From contig SWDT01000012.1 in the NCBI GenBank assembly GCA_009193035.1, forward strand, positions 1 to 64,000: a DNA stretch of 64,000 bases. Reading direction: 5' to 3'. Source of the stretch: Halicephalobus mephisto. Its lineage: Eukaryota > Nematoda > Chromadorea > Rhabditida > Panagrolaimidae. The position numbers and the translations under genes were made by a program. Below are positions 11,855 to 23,100 of this stretch, in pieces (the stretch's first letter is position 1; the number at the start of each line of letters is the position of its first letter). The notes below the pieces were generated by a model. It worked only from the letters and a program-made list of their open reading frames with translations, was not told the DNA's origin and searched no databases.

Positions 11855-13124
11855 ATGAGACTCCAAAGAGAGACTCAGAGACTATCAAAAGAAGGTCTGT
11901 CCTCTGAATTGAAAAGTCTGATCGGATATCAAGGACCGCCACCAAAGAAGGGAACAACCAAAGAAGAAAGAAAGATTATCAAACAGAAAAAAACTGAAAA
12001 CATAGGAAAAACGTCCAACATCTGGAAACTACTATATCTCAAAGACCCAAAGAAGGACAGTCAGTTAATGCCTCATACTCAAGTCTTGGAACAAACATCT
12101 TCGACTTTCCGCTCACCAGACGAATCGAGCTTGCTCGAGCAATCACCTCGGACAGACTAAATTTTGCAGAACGAGTCAATTAACCAAAACGAGTCCAGGA
12201 GAGATAACTCCTGTGGTAACGAGAACTTTAGAAACACCATTAAGATCATTCCAAAGAGTTTGTATTGACACGATGGAACAAATTCTCTCATCAAGGGAAA
12301 ACCAATTTAAGCATATTCTAGTGATTCGAGACGCTCTCACAAGGTTTACAATACTCGAGCCACTAAAAATATTAGAGGTAGCAGAACTCATCGCCAGAAT
12401 CGAACAACAACTAATCTCGATATTCGGTGTACCAGAATCGATAGTAACAGATAATTTTAAGTCGTTAATCGGAAAGGAATTTCAAAAGCTCGAAAACAGT
12501 TATGGCATTTAACATATCACAACTGTTCCGTACAATCCAAGCGGGAACGGAATTGTGGAGAGAATAAATCGTGCCATCATGGACGGAATAAAACAGAATT
12601 CTGATATTAAAAATTGGCATCTTCTGGTAAAACCCATTATGTTGGCAATTAACTCGTCAATTTGTAGATCCACCCACACATCTCCATTTTATTTTGTATT
12701 CGATAGATATCCAATTTTACCAATTGGCAATCATTGACAAATAGAACAAAAAAAGCAATATTTAACTCCTCATGAACACGCAAGAAGAATTCACATAGCC
12801 AGGAAACTAGCAAGAGAATTATCAGAGAAGAATCTCACCACAACAGCAGAGAAAAGATTTTTAGCTCGATCTGCTAAGGACAATCGTCTAAAGACTGGAA
12901 ACCTAGTTCTATTCAGACGTTATGTGAAAAAAGATAAATTAGAATACAAGTGGACTGAACATTTTAGAATAATCCATATCAAACAACCTAATGCAGTAAT
13001 CATCGCGTTAGACGATCCAACAATTCGAAAAACAGTTCGAACGGATTGTCTTAAACGTTTTAACGACACGGTAACCATATGTCTTTTATCCAGCTTACAA
13101 TGTTTATCTTATTTGATTACTTAA
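11855..13124 (+). mobile_element. Decayed LTR-retrotransposon fragment with integrase domain
   Basis: One frame from about 12168 to 13122 encodes a retroviral-type integrase core: FQRVCIDTM gives the first Asp, SIVTDNF the second, and YNPSGNGIVERINR the Glu, with 35 residues between the second Asp and the Glu (DD35E). A C-terminal tail with VLFRRYVKKDKLEYKWTEHF resembles the GPY/F-type extension of Ty3/Gypsy integrases. Two in-frame stops interrupt it, TAA near 12510 and TGA near 12735. No reverse transcriptase is present. A Lys-rich open frame (11855-12160) may be a remnant of upstream polyprotein. Confidence 0.8.
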
Positions 13125-13223
13125 GTTTAAAGTATCCTAACGAAGAAAGATTAATGAATTTCCTCTCATTTTTTTATTGGTTTTGTTTCCATTTAGAGAA
13201 CACCGAGTAACTAGTATTTTACT

Positions 13224-13436
13224 TTATTGAAAACGACGACGAAATTCCAGAAATTTTCGGTAACCGAAACACATGAGTCCAATCGGAAGAACGACGGAAG
13301 TAAACTTGAGACTCCAAAGGAAGAATTGAAGTGCAACATTGTTCGCAATGAGTTCTTTTGTTGCGGATGTAGCATCGATGTTGATGCTTCCAAGTATGCA
13401 TTCTCCATGGTAGATTGATTGTAAATGATCAGCCAT
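13224..13436 (-). CDS. Small single-pass membrane protein, unrecognised
   Basis: 70 residues in one exon. The ATG lies two bases after a good nematode acceptor (TTGTTTTAG), as expected for a trans-spliced message. Residues about 36-58 are hydrophobic (FFLWSLKFTSVVLPIGLMCF) and followed by a basic tail (KFLEFRRRF), so the C-terminus probably faces the cytosol or matrix. It sits 187 bases downstream of another tiny membrane protein on the same strand, which suggests an operon. Size and layout recall small mitochondrial import or assembly subunits, but I cannot name it. Confidence 0.55.
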   Translation of the reverse strand: MADHLQSIYHGECILGSINIDATSATKELIANNVALQFFLWSLKFTSVVLPIGLMCFGYRKFLEFRRRFQ

Positions 13437-13623
13437 GACTAAAACAATAATTTAAATATGAAAAGTAATCACAAAGATTGAAAACTAAAAAAGTCGATCA
13501 CAACAATGTAAATTTAAAAGGAATTTTTACTGGATATATCAACCAGTTTAATTAAACCAAATTGACTTTTAAAATTTATTCACTTAAAAATTGAGCTTGT
13601 CAGATAACATCAAACTTATCCGT

Positions 13624-13866
13624 TTAATTGTCATCACTGCCTCTGAGGTAAGCAATTATATTTCCTCTTTCCTTAACCAGAAATCCGATGTTCTTGACGA
13701 CGATTGAAAATCCAAAGCAAATCAAGAGAGTTTGAATTGCTGGATTAGCCAACAAGACTTCCAAAGCACTATGAGTTGTTGCAGCTCTCAATGTTGTACC
13801 TGCAACAGTAACTTCTATCTCTAAAGCCTTGGATAGTGTTTCTGCAATTAATCCTAATTTCTCCAT
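13624..13866 (-). CDS. Small membrane protein, unrecognised, likely first gene of a two-gene operon
   Basis: 80 residues in one exon. The ATG lies 18 bases after a TTTCAG trans-splice-like acceptor. The N-terminal half is a predicted amphipathic helix with small and acidic residues (IAETLSKALEIEV); a hydrophobic segment spans about 43-63 (IQTLLICFGFSIVVKNIGFLV), then a polar acidic tail. Weak resemblance in layout to the downstream 70-residue protein raises the possibility of an old tandem duplication. No family assigned. Confidence 0.55.
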   Translation of the reverse strand: MEKLGLIAETLSKALEIEVTVAGTTLRAATTHSALEVLLANPAIQTLLICFGFSIVVKNIGFLVKERGNIIAYLRGSDDN

Positions 13867-14654
13867 GATTAAACACCGTTAGATCTGAAATTAGGAAATT
13901 TATTCTATATAAAATATGAAAAATGAAAACTGAAAAAAACTTTTGTGGACGACTTTTATATGAAAAAAACCCTCGAAAAATGAGACAAAAATGAATATTT
14001 CTAATGTCATTTTTCCTTATCTGTCGACACGGAGAAAATATTGCAACCAAGAAAGCAAATAATTCTTGATTTAAAAAGTGATTAAACATTTATCTAAAAT
14101 TCCGTTTTATAAAAAAATTAAGTATTTAAAAATACAACAAAAATATCTCCTTCTGAAGTAATTTTTAAATAAAAAATTTTTCAATAGTTAAAATTAATTT
14201 TTCTACTTTTGATTTTACGATTTATTGTAGTTTATAGACAACCTTAAGAGACATAAACTCATACAAATCCCAATCTAGACAGTATTTAGATAGTAATAAT
14301 CGATAAAAAAATTTTGTAGACTTCAGAAGTTAGTATTTGGAAAGTTGAAGATTATAAGAAATATATTACTAAGAAACCGAGATCAGACTTCATCTAGAGT
14401 TATAAGGTTTCAAATTTCAAAACCTAGAATTCTGAAAATCAATCTTCGATTCCAACTTCAGACTTGGGCCCTACAGATTTGATTATCCTATTTTGGACAC
14501 TGTTTGCAAAAACCTAAGAATAATTACTTTCCTTGCGCCACAAAATGCACAAAGTTATAGAAAATGTCAGTAAAATTGAAATTATCAGGTTTATCACCGA
14601 CGTTACATCAGAAAACATAGAATAAATAATAATTGAAAAAAATTTGCTCCCGAT
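13867..14654. other. Intergenic region
   Basis: AT-rich DNA between pbs-1 and the small membrane-protein genes. At 788 bases it is long for an intergenic gap inside an operon. Nothing else seen. Confidence 0.4.
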
Positions 14655-15427
14655 TTATTGAGACAGATGAGGAGGAAGAGCAGAGTAGGACACCGGCTCG
14701 AAGACCTTGGGGAAACCTTCTTTGGAATCGGGACGGATGAGTTCTCTCTGGGTGCCTTCTTTGTTGACAACGGCAAGACGGATAACACCACCAGAAGATC
14801 CATCGCGGAAAGTAGCCAAGAAGACAGCAGTGCGAACGAGATCCTTCACTTGCTCGAGGGTCATGTTGGGCTTCCATTGATTATCCAAGAAACCGGTGAC
14901 AAAACCGCTACCACTTCCAGAAGCAGTAAAGTGTTGACGTGTCACGAAACCTCCCAGTGGAAGAGCGTAAATTTGTCCTCCCAGCTTTTCGTCATGTCCA
15001 GCAACAATGACACTAGCAGTCATCGTGTCGCGATACTTGAAGAGGAATTGACGGAAGATCTGAGCTGAACGGTAGACGGAGACAGGTTCTCCTTCAGAAA
15101 CGCTGTAGTATTCTAGGTAGTATTTGACGATGTCGGCGACACACTGAGTATCAGCAGCGCTTCCAGAACGGCAAACAACCAAGTTGTCAGTGATTGGAGT
15201 GATCTTGTCTGTAACACGGCTCGCAACAAAGGAACTGAAAAGTAAAGTCAAAGTAGTTTATATTTTGGAGCTCACCCTCTACTGGTACGTGAGTCGGTTC
15301 CAACGACAACTCCTCCGTCGTACTCACAAGCAATCAGAGTAGTTCCTGTGGAGATCGGTTCCATAGGGTAAAACCCAATGGCCGGGATGGGTTTGCGAGG
15401 TTCAGGAGTAAAATCGCCGGCATCCAT
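14655..15427 (-). CDS. pbs-1: Proteasome 20S core subunit beta type-6 (beta-1)
   Basis: Two exons, 15276-15427 and 14655-15234, 243 residues. This is the caspase-like catalytic subunit of the 20S core. The propeptide ends at PISTG and the mature enzyme starts with the nucleophile Thr of TTLIACEYDGGVVVGTD (Thr29 in the precursor). The Lys-containing RVTDKITPI, CRSGSAADTQ and RDGSSGGVIRL blocks are all present, so it should be active. The chosen ATG (15425-15427) gives a normal-length propeptide; the open frame upstream adds a non-family hydrophobic stretch. Residues around RQHFTASGSGSGF replace the usual GGSGS wall but keep its glycines. Confidence 0.93.
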
Positions 15428-17154
15428 GATTCTGAAGAGATCCGATATAAAAACCGTTAACAACAAGTAAGTTTAACACGTGGAGATTATTTAATTATAG
15501 AAATTAAAGTACACCAAATGAAAAGTAAGCAGAAAATAAGCAAGAGAAACATCAAGATTGGAGGAGCAATTCTCATCAAAAACGAGACTAGGCGTAACTC
15601 TCGCAACGAAAATAAAACGCGAGTTGTTTTTGAGATCGTGACGTTTTTGTCCCAAGCATTTATATTCCAATCTCGGATTTGGAACTAAAGAAGTACTTAT
15701 AATACTGTAATAAAACTCAGATCCTGGGTTTAAAATCAGAACCAATAGTCAGCCTTCAGAATCCAAAATTCTGAAGACTAACTTTGGATTTTAAGGACAT
15801 CTGAAATTTTATATAAAAATTTCATTTAAAAAAAGTAGAAACTTACCTAAAATGGTTTTTGAAATACTATGTAACAGATGTAAAGTTATTTAAAATTATT
15901 TATTTTTGAATTTAATCTATAAAAATTAAAACAAATGCTTGGGACAGAAATTCCTATCGCGGTTTTCGGTTGTACTTTAATATTTGACCGAACTTTTTTA
16001 AAAACAAAAAATAACATCTTGGTTAAATTAAACACACAATACTTAATTTATGCCTAATGTTTCTGCTTGCGATTCACAGCATACTTTCTATTGCTTTCTA
16101 TCCCGGGCTTGATGGAGTCACACATGACTATGAATCTCCTTCAAGTCGTCTGACCGTCTGTTTTTGGCCGATTAACGGAAAATTTTTTGGTAAATTTGTT
16201 GGACCAAAATAAACCAAGGATCTGGAAACAATTTTCGTAACATTCCCAACGGTGTAATTATTTAGTTTATTTTAGGTAAATTTGTCATGGAAAATCTTTA
16301 ATTATTTAAATTTTATAATTTCAATAAAAGTACAAAGTCCGACAATTAAAGTTCAGAATACATTAAATCAAGAAATAAGTCGAAAATTGTGGTGTAATTT
16401 ATTGCGAAATTTAGACTGATTTATCCGATTGTGTAAAAGTTTAATTTTATTTTTTTTCGAAATAAAATAATTTTGAAACATTGGTTTTGATTCATATTAT
16501 CACGGTAAAATTTTTATGAATGATATTCAATAAACATATTTTGGATTTAGATTTCAGTGAAGTCTGGAAAAAAAATTAATAATTAAGCAAACTTCGAAAT
16601 TAATAATTTTTTATTTTGACCAGAACTATTGATTTTGAATTAATTTGAATTTGGAAATTAAAATTCTTAATTTTCGAACTAATCCGAGCTTGAAAATTTC
16701 GATCTTGACCAGAATTGCTGATTTTCGAACTTTTAGTTTTTTAATTTTAAAATTTAATTAAAATTTAGACTTTTTTATCTTCGGATTCGAAATTCTCAAT
16801 TTTCGAACTAATTCAGTTAAAATTTGATTTTTTAATTTTAACATTTAATTTTTTAATTTCTTAATTAAAATTTGGACTTTTTTATTTTCGAATTTTAACC
16901 AGTCCGAAATCGAAAACTGATTTCAACGCAACTTTTCCTCCTTAATTTAATGTCAGTGAACTTGATAATTTTGATTTTATTAATGTCCAGTCATTCTGAC
17001 TTCGATTCTGGAGAATAACGACAATGGAAATGATATTTAAAAAAGATACCCGTTTTGAAGAGATCCAAAAATAACATTAGCAACAAATGGAAAATTTCCA
17101 TTTTCCTGACACAAAATCTTTGGAGTAATTGTGAGTATAAAACTCTAAATACAA
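15428..17154. other. Intergenic AT-rich region
   Basis: No convincing coding sequence. 16450-16900 is made of runs such as AATTTTAATTT with roughly helical spacing. A more complex block at 16050-16160 has no open frame or recognised RNA fold. Confidence 0.4.
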
Positions 17155-20100
17155 TCATTTGGCAACTTCTACGGCGGATTCGGGTTCTTCTGTTTTGGTC
17201 TCCAGAAGCCATTTGTGCATGATGTGGTTCTTGGGAAGGGTGACCGGAATCAGATTCTTCATCTTCTCGTAGCCTTCTTTGTTGTTGATGAAATCGAAGC
17301 AGAGGATTCCCAGGACGTAGGTGATGTTCCTGTCAGTTAAGTAATTCCGGAGGTTGGGGGCATAGTACCGTAATACCCTTTCGGTCCCAGCTGACTTGAG
17401 CATCAGATGAAGAGCAACTTGTCTGTCTCCTGCCTGAAAACAATTATTGTAAAAAATATTTTTAAAATTTCACAACTTCAAAAATCTTCAAAATTCTAAA
17501 ACTAAAAATTTTGTAAACTTGAAATTTTTAAAATTTCGAAAAAATGAATTTTAATGTTTTTTATTTTTATAAAATTTCCTAACTTTGAGAAATTTAAAAA
17601 TTCTGAAAATTGTTTTTACAGTATATTATTAAAATTTAATTTTTGGAATAACTTACTGCGAGAGCGGTGCAGATACAGCCGGCTGGTTCAGCTCCATCAC
17701 GAGAAAAGAAAAGTTTCTTCATTCCGGAGACGTGTTCTTGAGTCACTCTGCCGGTCCTTTCACCCAGGACCCCGAGCATCAGATGGAAAGGCACATTTTG
17801 AGAAAAAACGGTTTTGGCCACGATGTTGTGAAATCTTGATTTTTCGTCCATTTTGCATCTTTGACGAACTTTCATTGTTTTCATCTGATGAAGAGTACTG
17901 TATTCAGTCAGAACGCTCAAAAACGGACGGAAATCGTTTTTGAAAACGACGACTGAATGGAACTGGATCGGATAAGATTCCTCCTTGTACTGTAGCAAGC
18001 CTTCCCAAAGGACCGGATATTGCTTGTTCACTCTCGCATGAGTTTCGTCTTCTGGAATGACCTTCATGGCATCGTCGTAAACGGTGACTACAGTACCTTG
18101 ACTGATGTTCTCCACATCACTCGAGACTTTCAGACCGAGAGTACTTTCGACGGATTCTGCAGACTGAGTTCCAGACGTGAAATCAGAAGATGTATTTTGT
18201 TTTTCCTTCTGAGGTTCGATGAAACTCGGATCGATACCGTTGTCGGAAACAGTAGCCAAGGACATCATCGAACAAGGTCTTTTAATCGGCAGTTTCAAAC
18301 CTTCTTGACCTTTGACCAAGCAAGTTCTCATCAAAGATTGACTTGTAGTAGAAATATCCGTCTTCGTTGGAGTGGATTCCTTCTGAAGCTTCTGTTTTTT
18401 CTGATCTTCTCTGTCATGAGCGATGGAGTTGACAATGTCATCGATTGCTCCTTTGGACGGATCTTCTGGAGACAATTGAAGTTGAGAAACGAACACATCA
18501 CTCGGCTTCGGATCAGAGGGTTTCCTGTAGGAAGTAGACGAAGGTCCAGGTAACGGAGAAGTTGCCGAACCGCCCTGAGGACCTCCGATATTCAAATGAG
18601 GTTTCTTGTCAGCAGCATCAATTTGCTGTTGCATGAAGTTGAAAACAGCCTGAGGGGATTGGAGCGGATTAGAGGTCTTCTGAGCTGGATGTAGTCTGTT
18701 GATATTTTGGAATTGAATCTGCCTTCTAAGGAGTTCATTCGAGGTGCTCACTGGAGAAGTCAAAGGTGACATTTGAGGCGTTACTTGTCTGATGAATTCC
18801 ATCAGCTGTTCCGGAGTTACAGATTTAGTCGGGGTTCCGACCATCAAAGAGGGCGACTGTATCGGTGGTGGAAGGTTTCTCAGATGAGGAGACTGCATAA
18901 TCGATTGAGCACCCGAGGACTGAAAATATGAAAATTGATATATGAAAACTAATTGATATATGGAAACCGATTGATATATGGAAATTGGTCCATATACGAA
19001 AGTCATTCGACACACGAAAACTAATCTATATATGGTTATCAACCCGTATATCAATATGGTAATTAATTGATATATGGACAACAACTAAAACTCACATCTT
19101 GCGAAGATCTCCTATCGATGCTGTTGAAGCTGTTCCTGACGAGTTCTGGGTCAATAGAAGCATCGGATTCTCTCTTCTTCTCCATGATTCTCCCCGGACC
19201 GTAATGATAATGATCCACAGCAACAGCGGCTTCTTGCTCCATCTGTCGTTGAACGATTTCCGCAGCTTGGGCAGTTTCCTGAAATTTCGTAATTAGTCAA
19301 TGTCGATATGTGCTGCGAACGAAAGATAACAGATCCAATTTGACGACAACTTGACCGAAAATCAAAATCACCGAAACAATCACGAAATGTGATGTGGAAA
19401 AGTGCGAGTGAAATCAAAACTGGATTCAACAATGTTCTAACCTGGGAATCGCTGTTCATCGCCAGAAGTAGGGCTTCTTCATCAGCACTACTGTCTCCAG
19501 ATGACAACAATGTCCGAGAACCTGCGGAAGCCTTTGAAACTCGACGTTGAAGAGCCACCAGAGGAACCGGGATTGGAGTTTCTTCTCTCACTGGGGGCAA
19601 CGGTTCAGACACCTTCGTCGGGGCACTGGAGGAGTCCGACGATGCCGAAGAGCTCATTGATGGAGATCTAGTCATCGTAGGAGTCTAAAAATTACAAGGC
19701 CAAGTGAGTGATTATGGTCTAAATTAATTTTCACTCATATATACTTTTGGTGGACTAAGGATAAGCATATCTCCAGTGCAACACAATCACAGCAAAAACA
19801 AATTGCACAAAAATGATTCGCACTAATTATTGATATATGAAAACAACTTACCTTCAGAGGCTGAGTCAGATTCGGAGACTTGACAGATGGAGCTTTCTTA
19901 CTAGACACAGGAGACGCCAAAGGAGAGGCCGAAACCTTGACAGAAGATGCAATTGTGGATTTCGGAGACTCCGAAGTGCTGGATATATCCATCGGCATGT
20001 TCTCCCCCAACCTGACGTTGTCGATGACATCGTCCAATTTCGAAATAGGAGATCGGGATTTCTTTGGTGGTTTTTTTGCTTTTGGAGTGATTTCTGCCGG

Positions 20101-23100
20101 AGTATCGGATTCGTCTGTTTGATGTTTTCGTTTTCTGGACGATTCTTCTAGAAGTTTCTTTGCTTTTTTTAACTTTCTGGCTTCTTTTTCTGCTTCTAAA
20201 CGTTTTTGTTCTTTTAATTTTCGCTTTTCTTCTTTTTCTTGAAGTTTCTTTTTTTCTTCTTTTTTCTTCTTTTTCAATTCCGATTCTTTGTCGATGTCTT
20301 TTTCGACCGCGGATGAATCCTCTTCTTTCTTCTTTTTCTTTTCTTTTTTAAGCCGCTTTTCTTCTCTTCGTTTTTCTTCTTCTTTAGCCAGTTTCTTGTC
20401 CTTCTTTTTCTTCTTTTCGCTATTCATCGATGAACCTTTCTTCCGTTCGCCGTCACTTCCGGAATCTCCACCAAAGACATCAGACATGTCGATTTTCTGT
20501 GGAGATTCTGGTTCTTCTTCTTCAGAATTCGAAGATTGCCGTCGACGTTTGATTCTTTTCAGAACATTCTTCTGTTTTTGTTTCTGCAACGATTCTCGTC
20601 TTGATTGACCGCTCACTGCAGGACTTTCGTCTTCAGATTCAGTTTCTGATTTTTTAGATTTTAACGGGATTTTATCGAGAGAATCTTCTGTGGATGAAAG
20701 ATCAGGAACAACGGACTTTAATTTTTCTGTTTTTGATTCGGTTTGTTTTTTCTTAAGTTTTTCTTGTTCACGTCGTTCCTTTTCTTTCTTCCGTTTTTTC
20801 TCTTCGAATCTCTCTTTCTCTATGGCTCCGATTTTCTTCTTTTTCTGACTCGACTGAGAAGTCGTCGATGAAGCTGCTTCGCTGTCGTTTTCTAAACTGA
20901 CTTGATGACCGATGGTTTGTTTCGAAGAAGATTCATCTCCACTAGAATCCTCAAAAGTAAGTCTCTTCTGAAAAACACAATCATTAGGTTAAATGTAAAA
21001 TCAATTACCTTTTCTTTTTCTTTTTTCTTCTTTATAAGTTCCAAAGCTTCTTGTTTCCTTTTAGCGTCATCGTCCTTGGCTCCAGAAGTCCGTCTTTTGA
21101 CTCTGTCGTACATGGACAATCCGATTGCTCCTTCTCCGCCTTCTTGCAAGTAGTCCTTGTATTCTTTGTCGATTTTCTTCCTCACAGAAGACTCCATAGG
21201 ATCACAAGAATCCGAATCGTCGCTTTCCCGTCTCTTTTTCTTCTTTTTTTCTTTTTTCTGAAGTTTGGCTTCTCTCCGGGCCTCCAATTCCCTGGCTTTT
21301 CTTTTAGCTTCTTTTTTCTCCTGTCTTCTTCGTTCTTTTTCCTTCTCCTTGTCCAATATGCTGTCCTTTCTTCCGGCAGAAGTCAGAGCTTTCATATACT
21401 CGTCCGTAATATTTCCTTTTTCCTCTGTTTCGAGTTTCTTCTTCTTCTTTTTCTCAATGAAGCCAGATTGGATTTGATGGAGAGATTTTTCGGATTTAGA
21501 AGTCCTCTTAGTGGCGTTAAAAGCAGCAGCCATGGCTGAGTCCTTTCTCATTTTCTCTTGTTGTCGTTCTCTCCAGGAATTAGCAATAGCCGCATCTTTG
21601 TCCTTTTCTCCAGGTTTCGTAGATTTCGAAGCAGAAGTTCCAGAAACAGGAGGAGTTATTGGAATCGTCGAAGAACTTGCTTTTTTCTCCATGATTTTCT
21701 TGTTAGCATCTGGAGTGGTAACCGGAGTTTTTGGTTTTTGGTCCTTGGAAGTCAAAGGAGGTAATCCTGGAGTAGTGGGTAATTTAGGTTTTGGCTGAGG
21801 AGTAAGTGGTAGAATACCTTTACTCGGGGTAGTTGGAGTAGGGGCAAATTTATGCCCAGAGTACGGTGTCGTGGGAGTATTCACTTTAGATCCAGGAGCA
21901 GATGCATTTGGTTTCGGAACTCCAGGAAAAACAGGTTTATCTTTAATCCCAGAAGCGGATTGGGATTGCGTTGGTGGATTACTTGGCATTTTCGCTCCTT
22001 TCAAAATCGACATTTGATAAGTCGGAGTTACGAGGTTACTTCTCGGAGAAGCCCCGGAAGACATCTTCGGAGTAGACAAGGCAGAGGTAGAACTTATCGG
22101 AGACCCGATAGTTTGGGACAATTGTGGTTGGACCAGACTTGTTTGTCTCGAAATAGGGCTAGGAGTAGGAATGTTATTTGTAGACTGTCTTCTGGAGCTA
22201 GGTGACAGTAATGACGGAGACTTTAAAGCTGCGGCAGACAGAGTATGTTGCAGCATTTCGGTCCTATTAGTGGATGTCGGAGTAGGAGCAGAACTCGTTG
22301 GGGTACCTACGGAAGTGGTATCAACATGTAAAGCAGATGTACTAGGTTTTTTGCTACAGTCGTCCTTCTTCAATAATCTCTCCAACCTTTCTTGAACTCT
22401 ACTTGCACTCGAAGAAGACGGAGTAGGGGTGTTCAAAGAAGAGGTACTCGACAATCTGGGTCTCATGTCATCGGAAATGGTCAACGGAGGCAGATTAAAG
22501 TTCGGTTTCCGTATTTGCGAAGAATTCTCCGTCGAAAGTCTTCTCGGAGTGAAGTCACCCCATCCTCGGAGGACAATTCTATCTTCACTTTTCGATGGCA
22601 ATGGTCTCGGTCTAGGATCGAGTTCAGGGATCTTGAAAGATTTAACAAATGGCTTAGCAAAGTAGACTCTCTTCGGAGTGGAGACCTTTTCATTCCTAGC
22701 TTTCTGCATTTGAGCTGCGGTTTCTTTCGACATTGGCGGGATGTTTGTCTTCGAAGCCGGAGCAGGAGGTTGGGGAGGTGGAGGAACGACTTCATTAGAA
22801 TGTCTTCTAACGCCCGACTGCTGTTGAGATGTCTGATGAGAAGACGTAGATTGATGATGAGAATGCTCCATTTTCGTAGAATGTTCAATCTGGGGAGGTA
22901 GTGGTGGGGGTTCCAAAGACTCACTCCCAGAACTAATTGCCATAGCTCTGTCCACATGTTCCCTGTGCCGTCTACTGTCTCTTGAAGACCTATGACCATG
23001 CCTTCTCCTTGAATCCCCTGAACTGACAGATTCACTGGAGGCAGACGAAACAGAACTCATGGATTTCGATCTTTTCCTTTCTCTTTCTCGTCTTCGGTCA

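Noticed and set aside
14658..15068. 136-codon plus-strand frame
   Set aside because: Exact antisense of the proteasome beta-1 exon.
15491..15745. 84-codon minus-strand frame upstream of pbs-1
   Set aside because: Composition follows the local A/T bias, there is no ATG or acceptor context, and no family features.
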